29,326 nt of DNA, from NCBI GenBank assembly GCA_014871605.1, contig WGSQ01000005.1:1-29326 (forward strand), given 5' to 3'. The position numbers and the translations under genes were made by a program. This DNA comes from Collinsella sp. Its GTDB lineage: Bacteria > Actinomycetota > Coriobacteriia > Coriobacteriales > Coriobacteriaceae. Shown here in pieces: positions 23,882 through 29,326 of the stretch (position 1 is its first letter; each line of letters starts with the position of its first letter). The notes beneath the pieces were generated by a model that worked only from the letters and a program-made list of their open reading frames with translations, was not told the DNA's origin and did not search any database.

Positions 23882-24103
23882 CTATGCGGCGGTCACAGAC
23901 AGGGCGTGGAATTTCTCGCCCGCGGCCTCGACAGCGGCGGCGAGTTGCTCGGCGGTTACGGTGTCGGCGCACTCAACCTGGACGGTCTGGGTCTCGTGAT
24001 CGGCGTCGGCGTCGGTCACGCCGGCAACGTTGAGCAGTGCCGTCTCGACAGTAGCGTCGCAGTGGCCGCACATGAGGCCGGAAGTCTTGATTGTGTATCG
24101 CAT
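23882..24103 (-). CDS. copZ: Copper chaperone CopZ (heavy-metal-associated domain)
   Basis: The 73-residue single HMA domain has the metal loop GLMCGHCDATVE with C12 and C15 that bind Cu(I) for delivery to CopA or CsoR. The remainder follows the ferredoxin-like pattern (VAGVTDADADHETQTVQV, AEQLAAAVEAAGEKF). The ATG at 24103 follows GGGAGGAATACCC; the longer open frame to 24214 crosses a large palindrome and is not supported. It lies 147 nt after copA and 135 nt before csoR on the same strand. Confidence 0.93.
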   Translation of the reverse strand: MRYTIKTSGLMCGHCDATVETALLNVAGVTDADADHETQTVQVECADTVTAEQLAAAVEAAGEKFHALSVTAA

Positions 24104-24128
24104 GGGTATTCCTCCCTGTTGTGTCGGC

Positions 24129-24222
24129 TTTCCCAGGCACCCGACCTTGACCTTCAAGCCGTCGCTCGCGTACCAAAGTACGCGTCGCTCCTCTTTCAGG
24201 TCAATCTCGGGCACCTGGAAAA
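24129..24222. repeat. 94-nt imperfect palindrome between copA and copZ
   Basis: Outer arms of 25 nt (24129-24153 and 24198-24222; about 20 positions match, plus G-U pairs on the RNA) enclose an inner perfect hairpin GCGTAC-CAAA-GTACGC (24168-24183). The inner hairpin is flanked by direct copies of GTCGCTC. Transcribed, it would form a long stem between the copA stop and the copZ ribosome binding site. It could be a processing or stability element, or a small insertion. Confidence 0.7.
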
Positions 24223-24250
24223 CCCGTTCTAAATGGACTTAATGGTGAGC

Positions 24251-26590
24251 TTATTTTGCCACTTTTGGCTTAAAGGATTTTAAGCGCAGCGCATTGCTTA
24301 CGACGCAGACACTCGACAGGCTCATGGCCGCGGCGCCAAACATCGGCGAGAGTTGCCATCCGGTGAGCGGGAAGAACACGCCCGCCGCCAGCGGAATGCC
24401 GATGCCGTTGTAGAACAGCGCCCAGAACAGGTCCTGCTTGATGTTGCGGATCGTGGCGCGCGAAAGCTCGATGGCGCGGGCGACGTCCATGAGGTCGCTG
24501 CGCATGAGTACCACGTCGGCGCCCTCCTTGGCGATGTCGGCGCCGGTGCCGATAGCAAGGCCCACGTCGGCGCGCGCCAGGGCGGGGGAATCGTTGATGC
24601 CGTCGCCCACCATGGCGACCTTACTGCCCGCATCCTGCAGCTCGCGCACGTGGCGCTCCTTGTCGGCGGGAAGCACGTCGGCGATGACCTGCTCGCTGGT
24701 CAGTCCCACGCGTCGGGCGATGGCCTCGGCCGTCACGCGGTTGTCGCCGGTGAGCATGCGTACATCGACGCCAAGTGAGCGCAGTGCGGCGATGGCCTCG
24801 GCGCTCGTCTCCTTGACCTCGTCAGCCACGGCAATGGTGCCAGCAAGCTCGCCGTTCTTGGCAAAGAACAGCGGCGTCTTGCCCTCGGCGGCAAATTGTT
24901 CGGCAAGACCCGCGGGCACGGTAACGCCCAGCTCGTCCATCAGGCGTACGTTGCCGGCTGCAATGGCGTTTTGCCCTTCGCGCGCCGTAACGCCTCGCCC
25001 GGGCACGGCAGTAAAGTCCTCGACCATGCGCGCGACGATCCCGCGTGTCTCGCACTCGGCCATAATCGCCTCGGCCAGCGGGTGCTCGCTCGAGCGCTCC
25101 AACGCGGCGGCCAACTTGAGCAGTGCCTTTTCGCTCATGGCGGGCGAGCCGTCAGCGCGCGTGGCTACCACGATATCGGTCACGGCAGGCTTGCCGCGGG
25201 TGACCGTGCCCGTCTTATCGAGCACCACGGTGCCCACGCTGCGCAGGTTCTCCAACGCCTCGGCGCTCTTGAACAGAATGCCCATCTCGGCGCCCTTGCC
25301 GGTGCCGACCATAATGGCGACGGGCGTGGCCAGGCCCAGCGCGCACGGGCAGCTGATCACCAGTACGGCGACGGCGGAGGTGAGCGCTTCGTTGACGCTT
25401 CCGGTCAGCACCATCCACGCCACAAAAGTTACGGCAGAGATTACAAACACCACGGGCACGAACACGCCGGCGACCTTGTCGGCCATGCGGGCGATGGGCG
25501 CCTTGGTGGCGTTGGCGTCCTCGACGAGCTGGATAATCTTGGCGAGCGACGTGTCGGCACCCACACGCGTGGCGCGGAAGGTAAACGAGCCCGTGCGGTT
25601 GACCGTGGCCGCGTTGACAGTGTCGCCGGCGGTCTTCTCCACGGGAATGGATTCGCCGGTCAGCGCACTTTCGTCCACGGCCGAGCTGCCCTTGAGCACC
25701 ACGCCATCGACGGGGATGGACTCGCCGGGGCGCACACGCAGCACCTGGCCGGGCAGAATAGCATCGACGTCGACGGTGGCCTCGGTACCGTCCTCGGCCA
25801 CGACGGTCGCGGTCTTTGGCGCCAGGTCAATGAGCGCCTCGATGGCGCCGCCGGTTTTGGACTTGCTGCGCGTCTCGAGGTATTTGCCCACGGTGACGAG
25901 CGACAAGATCGTGCCGGCGCTTTCAAAATACAGATTGTCCATGCTCGTCATCATGGCCTCGTGGACCTGACCCGCGGCTAGTTGGTCGGCCATGATGAAC
26001 ATGGCGTAGAGCGACCGGGCGATGGAGGCGGTGGCGCCCACGGCAATGAGGGCGTCCATGGTGGGTGCGCCGTGCGCGAGCGATTTAAACCCGTTGATAA
26101 AGTACGCGTCGTTGATGTAGACGATGGGGATGAGCAGGGCGAGCTCGGTGAGAGCGAGCGTCATGCTGTGGGTGTGGTCGGTGAAGATGCCGGGCAGCGG
26201 CCAGCCGAGCATGTGCCCCATGCCTATGTAGAACAGTGGGATGAGGAAGACGATCGAGACGATGAGGCGGGTGCGCATGGCAGAGGCGGCGGCCTCCAAC
26301 TTTTTGGTGGGCGACTCCATATGGGCGGCGCCGGACCTGGCTTGCGCACTTCCGCTTTGGACAGCGTCGGTGCCCGTGCTGACGGGCGAGGCCGAGTAGC
26401 CAGCGCGATCGACGGCGGTGCAGATGTCGTCGGGGGTGACCTGCGCGGGGTCATAGTTCACCAGCATGGAACCGGCGAGCAGATTGACCGCGACGCTCTC
26501 GACGCCGTCGAGCTTGCTCACGGCACGGTCCACGTGCGCCTGACAGGCGGCGCACGTCATGCCACCCACATCGAATTTATCTTGAGCCAT
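24251..26590 (-). CDS. copA: Copper-exporting P1B-type ATPase CopA
   Basis: Pumps Cu(I) out across the cytoplasmic membrane using ATP. The 779-residue protein has one N-terminal HMA domain (GMTCAAC, residues 10-16), a linker of about 30 Ser/Ala/Gly-rich residues, and eight predicted helices. CPC at 414-416 lies in the sixth helix; TGES (311-314) is the actuator. The phosphorylation motif DKTGT is at 458-462 with D458, the HP pair at 503-504, and GDGIND at 662-667. The CPC motif with the MxxSS-like C-terminal segment (FGAAAMSLSSVCVVSNALRL) marks the Cu+ subclass. The ATG at 26590 follows GAAAGGAGAAGCC. The promoter carries a CsoR-type operator; copZ and csoR follow on the same strand. Confidence 0.96.
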   Translation of the reverse strand: MAQDKFDVGGMTCAACQAHVDRAVSKLDGVESVAVNLLAGSMLVNYDPAQVTPDDICTAVDRAGYSASPVSTGTDAVQSGSAQARSGAAHMESPTKKLEAAASAMRTRLIVSIVFLIPLFYIGMGHMLGWPLPGIFTDHTHSMTLALTELALLIPIVYINDAYFINGFKSLAHGAPTMDALIAVGATASIARSLYAMFIMADQLAAGQVHEAMMTSMDNLYFESAGTILSLVTVGKYLETRSKSKTGGAIEALIDLAPKTATVVAEDGTEATVDVDAILPGQVLRVRPGESIPVDGVVLKGSSAVDESALTGESIPVEKTAGDTVNAATVNRTGSFTFRATRVGADTSLAKIIQLVEDANATKAPIARMADKVAGVFVPVVFVISAVTFVAWMVLTGSVNEALTSAVAVLVISCPCALGLATPVAIMVGTGKGAEMGILFKSAEALENLRSVGTVVLDKTGTVTRGKPAVTDIVVATRADGSPAMSEKALLKLAAALERSSEHPLAEAIMAECETRGIVARMVEDFTAVPGRGVTAREGQNAIAAGNVRLMDELGVTVPAGLAEQFAAEGKTPLFFAKNGELAGTIAVADEVKETSAEAIAALRSLGVDVRMLTGDNRVTAEAIARRVGLTSEQVIADVLPADKERHVRELQDAGSKVAMVGDGINDSPALARADVGLAIGTGADIAKEGADVVLMRSDLMDVARAIELSRATIRNIKQDLFWALFYNGIGIPLAAGVFFPLTGWQLSPMFGAAAMSLSSVCVVSNALRLKSFKPKVAK

Positions 26591-26637
26591 GGCTTCTCCT
26601 TTCTGTAGTTCGGTGTTGGAATTGTTAACCTGATGAT

Positions 26638-26668
26638 ACTATACACCCATACCCCCTGGGGGTGTCTA
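26638..26668 (-). promoter_or_regulatory. copA promoter with CsoR-type operator
   Basis: On the minus strand TAGACA (26663-26668) and TATAGT (26638-26643) are 19 bp apart. Between them sits the GC palindrome ACCCCC-T-GGGGGT (26651-26663), extended on one side as ATACCCCC, like the CsoR operators of B. subtilis and M. tuberculosis (G/C tracts flanked by TA). Placement between -35 and -10 fits repression. Confidence 0.75.
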
Positions 26669-26741
26669 GTAGTAGTTGGAATGTATGACTTTTCATTACA
26701 GATGAGGGTGGCTGCTCAATCGGCGGTCGTCTTTGCCAAAC

Positions 26742-26878
26742 ATCTCAATCTGTAACGTCTGGACCGGTTTTTGAACCATAGCTGTTACAGATTTAGACAA
26801 ACATTTCAGCCGAAAACTAACGTCTCGATCTGTAACAACTAGACCCCGTTTTACCGAGTATTTGTTACAGATCGAGAC
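26742..26878. repeat. Family A hairpin cluster 5 (two copies, opposite orientation)
   Basis: Copies at 26742-26798 and 26822-26878, 57 nt each, exactly 80 bp apart. The asymmetric loop features seen in copies 1-11 (A-rich centre followed by GGGTCTA) appear here on the minus strand, so the cluster is inverted relative to the others. It lies between the copA promoter and the terminator of the surface-protein gene. Confidence 0.9.
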
Positions 26879-26910
26879 AATCTCGGAGCAGATGCCCCGG
26901 GCATACAACG

Positions 26911-26948
26911 TAAAACGCCGGGGCGCCCGCGTGATGGGCGCCCCGGCG
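26911..26948 (-). terminator. Terminator of the surface-protein gene
   Basis: A perfect 13-bp stem (CGCCGGGGCGCCC at 26916-26928 with 26936-26948, 7-nt loop) is followed on the minus strand by TTTTA, 59 nt after the stop at 27008. Confidence 0.88.
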
Positions 26949-27007
26949 CATGCTGGGCAGGGTTTGCGAAGCGGTGGGAGGGAGGAGAAGCCGTCCTCCT
27001 GAAATCC

Positions 27008-29326
27008 TTACTCCTGACGACGCTTCTTGTCGGTCAGGAAGACGCCAGCGGCTACGAGCACGACACCTCCGATGACAAACGTCTCACCGGTGAGCGCAGC
27101 ATTGTCGCCTGTGGTGGGAAGTGCCGAGTTGGCGGCCGTCTTGGCGTTGCCGGTAGACGGCTTTCCAGCAGCCGGCTTAGCGGCAGCCTGCGTGATCTTG
27201 GTCTGCTCGGCCTTCGCTGCCTCTTGCTCCTGGCGGGCGATCTCGTCCTTCAGGGCTTGCTCGGCGGCTACGCGTTTTGCCTTCGCCTCGTTGTAGGCAT
27301 TGAGCGCTGCGGTGTAGGCGGGCGTCGCAGCATCAAGGTCTGCCTGAGCGGCATCAAGTGCGGCCTTTGCGTTATGTTCTGCCTGCTTGGCGGCGACGCA
27401 CTTGGCAAAGAGGGCATTGAGCGTATCATTCGCGTTTGCATCAGAGCCAGTAGCAATGCCGTTTTCGACGTTGATGGACTTTAGCTTTCCGAGGGTAGCG
27501 ACAGCGGCATCCGATGCGGCCTGAGAATTCTCGATCGCCTGTTCGGCGTTCGCGATGGCATCATTTGCCGCACCAAGGGCGACTCCGGCCTCAGTCACTG
27601 CTGCGTCGGCGTCCTTCTTGGCCGCCTTGGCCGCGGTAAGATTGTTGGCCGCGTTGCTCAGGGCGTCGGCATGGGCCTTCTTTGAAGCAAAGTCGTTTTT
27701 CGCCGTGGTCAGATCGCTCGCAGCGTGCTCCGCGGTCGCCGCCTTGGCCTCGGCGTTGTCCTTCGCGGTGTCGAGGGCCTGCTTCTTGGCAGCCGCGTCG
27801 CGCTCCGCCTTTTCGAGAGCACTCTGGGCAGACGTCTGGGCTGCCGTGGCTTCATCAAGCGTTTGATGGGCCTTGTCAGCCTTTTCCTGAGCCGCAGCAA
27901 CATCGGCAGAATACTTGGCAAGTTCCTTCTTTGCATCTTGCAGAGCCTGCTGCTTTACGAGAGTTTCTGCCTTGGCGTCATCAACCTTCTTCTGACTCTG
28001 AGCGGCTTGCTCTTGCGATGCCTTAAGCTCGGCGCGCTTCTGGTTGACGACCTGCTCTGCGGTCGCCACGTTACTTTGGGCGGCTTTGACCTGGTCTTCG
28101 GCTTCGGTAACTTTTCCGTTTGCCTTGGCGAGATTCTGCTCTGCTAGGGCAACAGCGGCGGCGGCACTTGCTGCGCTGTCGTTCTTGGCGGCAAGGTTGC
28201 TGTTCGCGGTATCAACGCCTTCCTGCTTTTGAGCGACGAGGGTCTCAGCTACCTTTACGGCATTGGCTTTCGATGCCGCTGTGCTGCGCTTTTGTTCAAG
28301 GTCCGTCTTTGCGGCGGCGAGCTTTTCGCTGGCTTTGGAGAGGCTCAGCTGATACTGATCAAAGAGATTCTCGAGTTCATCGATCGAGTATTCTTTCTCG
28401 TACGAACCGTAATTGTTGTCGATCTCCAAGACGAACACATACGGCCAAAGGGTTCCGCGCGAGTTGATGCCGTATCCCATGGTTTTGGCGTTAGGTTGTA
28501 CGATATTCAAATAATGGCCGACGGTGCCAAAACCCACGCCTTGGGCTCCGAATTCGGTACCGTGACTCCAGAAAGTCTTCCAAGCATCTTTGGGGGCAAC
28601 GTTGCCAAGGCCGGCTTTCGCTGCAGCATCGTCAAATATTTTCTTTTCGCCATCAACCCATTGGTGCGCGATGTTTTCTTTCGTGCTGAAGTTCCAAGCG
28701 GCATTTTCAAATCCGGCATAGTCTGAGTGCCCCTTCGTTGCGTCGGAGTAATTGGAATCAGACTGAGCGATTGCCATTTGCTCTGCCGTTACCTTAAGCT
28801 CGCTAAGGCCGACGCTTTTGCGATATTCATTAATTTCGCGCAGCTTGCCAAACGAAAGCTTGGCGTTGTCGAGTGACGTGCCGTCTTTTTTATCGCCAAT
28901 GGTCGTCGGGTTTTTATCGCTCTGCCTATAGATGATGTTTGCAGCGTCGTTGGCACCGATGAACTGGTAGAAGCCGATGACGCGCTGCGCCTCCGCCGTC
29001 GTTGCCTTATCGGTTGCCGCCTTGCACGTATCGTATGCTTTCTGTGCATCGATAACGGCTTGATCGGCGGCCGCCTGGTTTGCCTTGGCAGTTTTGAGCG
29101 CCTTGTCTGCCTGCTCCTTCTCGGCTTTTGCCTGATCGACTTGTTTCTGAGCGGCCTTTGCTTTCTCCAGTTCGGTAGCATGTGCCTGCTTTGCCGAGGT
29201 CAACTCCGATTGCGCCGCATCGGCTTTCGTCTGGGCTGCCGTTACATCATTTTCGGCTGCTGCGACTGTCTGCTTCTTGGCTTCGAGCTCGCTTTCGGCA
29301 CCGGTGAGGGCGTCCTGCTTGGATGC
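27008..29326 (-). CDS. LPxTG-anchored surface protein with coiled coils and a CAP domain (5' partial)
   Basis: The frame is open to the window edge, so at least 772 C-terminal residues are seen. Order from the N-terminal side: Ala/Lys/Gln-rich coiled coil; a CAP (SCP/PR1-like) domain at about 28380-28870 with LREINEYRKSVGL, ENIAHQW and GHYLNIVQPNAKTMGYG; then about 400 residues of heptad-rich Ala/Lys/Glu coiled coil. A KPAAGKPSTG linker leads to a sortase signal with LPTTG at 27107-27121, a hydrophobic helix and the basic tail KKRRQE. Sortase would link it to peptidoglycan; the coiled coil would hold the CAP domain away from the wall. CAP domains in bacteria are of largely unknown function. 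Signal peptide and start are outside the window. Confidence 0.9.
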   Translation of the reverse strand, partial: ASKQDALTGAESELEAKKQTVAAAENDVTAAQTKADAAQSELTSAKQAHATELEKAKAAQKQVDQAKAEKEQADKALKTAKANQAAADQAVIDAQKAYDTCKAATDKATTAEAQRVIGFYQFIGANDAANIIYRQSDKNPTTIGDKKDGTSLDNAKLSFGKLREINEYRKSVGLSELKVTAEQMAIAQSDSNYSDATKGHSDYAGFENAAWNFSTKENIAHQWVDGEKKIFDDAAAKAGLGNVAPKDAWKTFWSHGTEFGAQGVGFGTVGHYLNIVQPNAKTMGYGINSRGTLWPYVFVLEIDNNYGSYEKEYSIDELENLFDQYQLSLSKASEKLAAAKTDLEQKRSTAASKANAVKVAETLVAQKQEGVDTANSNLAAKNDSAASAAAAVALAEQNLAKANGKVTEAEDQVKAAQSNVATAEQVVNQKRAELKASQEQAAQSQKKVDDAKAETLVKQQALQDAKKELAKYSADVAAAQEKADKAHQTLDEATAAQTSAQSALEKAERDAAAKKQALDTAKDNAEAKAATAEHAASDLTTAKNDFASKKAHADALSNAANNLTAAKAAKKDADAAVTEAGVALGAANDAIANAEQAIENSQAASDAAVATLGKLKSINVENGIATGSDANANDTLNALFAKCVAAKQAEHNAKAALDAAQADLDAATPAYTAALNAYNEAKAKRVAAEQALKDEIARQEQEAAKAEQTKITQAAAKPAAGKPSTGNAKTAANSALPTTGDNAALTGETFVIGGVVLVAAGVFLTDKKRRQE

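Noticed and set aside
24438..25981. Plus-strand frames of 510 and 361 codons opposite copA
   Set aside because: The minus strand has every P-type ATPase motif in order; the plus-strand products are compositionally biased shadows.

Overview
The window looks like chromosome from a high-GC Gram-positive gut Actinomycetota of the class Coriobacteriia, most likely Collinsella or a close relative. This is an inference from high GC, strong AGGAGG-type ribosome binding sites, an LPxTG surface protein, a split flavin reductase/rubredoxin pair and overall protein style; no database search was run. Most genes are ordinary housekeeping genes. What stands out is an unusually dense set of intergenic paired-arm (hairpin) repeats of several families.

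Layout. Positions 1-1774 hold the divisome ABC pair ftsE (cut by the window edge) and ftsX, closed by a terminator. Next are rnr (RNase R), a lone small serine recombinase, a VanZ-like membrane protein and an ArsC/Spx-like thioredoxin-fold protein. Two tRNA genes (Gln-CTG, Glu-CTC) sit at 6879-7046 with their own promoter and terminator. A TPR protein overlaps smpB, and a flavin reductase-domain gene is followed by a small rubredoxin. On the minus strand are gpmA and an Nramp metal transporter (mntH). Then come gltB-gltD (glutamate synthase), a conserved protein of unknown function, a solitary AbiEi/DUF559-like putative PD-(D/E)XK nuclease, and a metal-dependent amidohydrolase. The right part is minus strand: a zinc-ribbon membrane protein, a copper operon transcribed copA-copZ-csoR with a CsoR-type operator in its promoter, and the 3' part of a coiled-coil/CAP-domain/LPxTG wall-anchored protein that runs off the window.

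Repeats. Family A (arm gTCTCgATCTGTAAC) occurs 13 times in five intergenic clusters. Every copy is 15-nt arm + exactly 27-nt loop + 15-nt inverted arm, and within clusters the copies repeat every 80 or 81 bp. Two clusters directly abut both ends of the putative nuclease gene at 20021-21097, an arrangement that recalls RAYT genes flanked by REP elements. Family C (46-nt hairpins, exact 62-bp pitch, three copies) lies at 6003-6172. Family B (two 67-nt hairpins with 22-bp arms) is at 8534 and 23789. Families D (GGGGACAGGT arms, 23383-23463) and E (GTCCCCAATGACTAG arms, 18619-18659) appear once each. A separate 94-nt imperfect palindrome lies between copA and copZ. The nuclease with its hairpin array is the best candidate here for an undescribed system, but the link is positional inference only.
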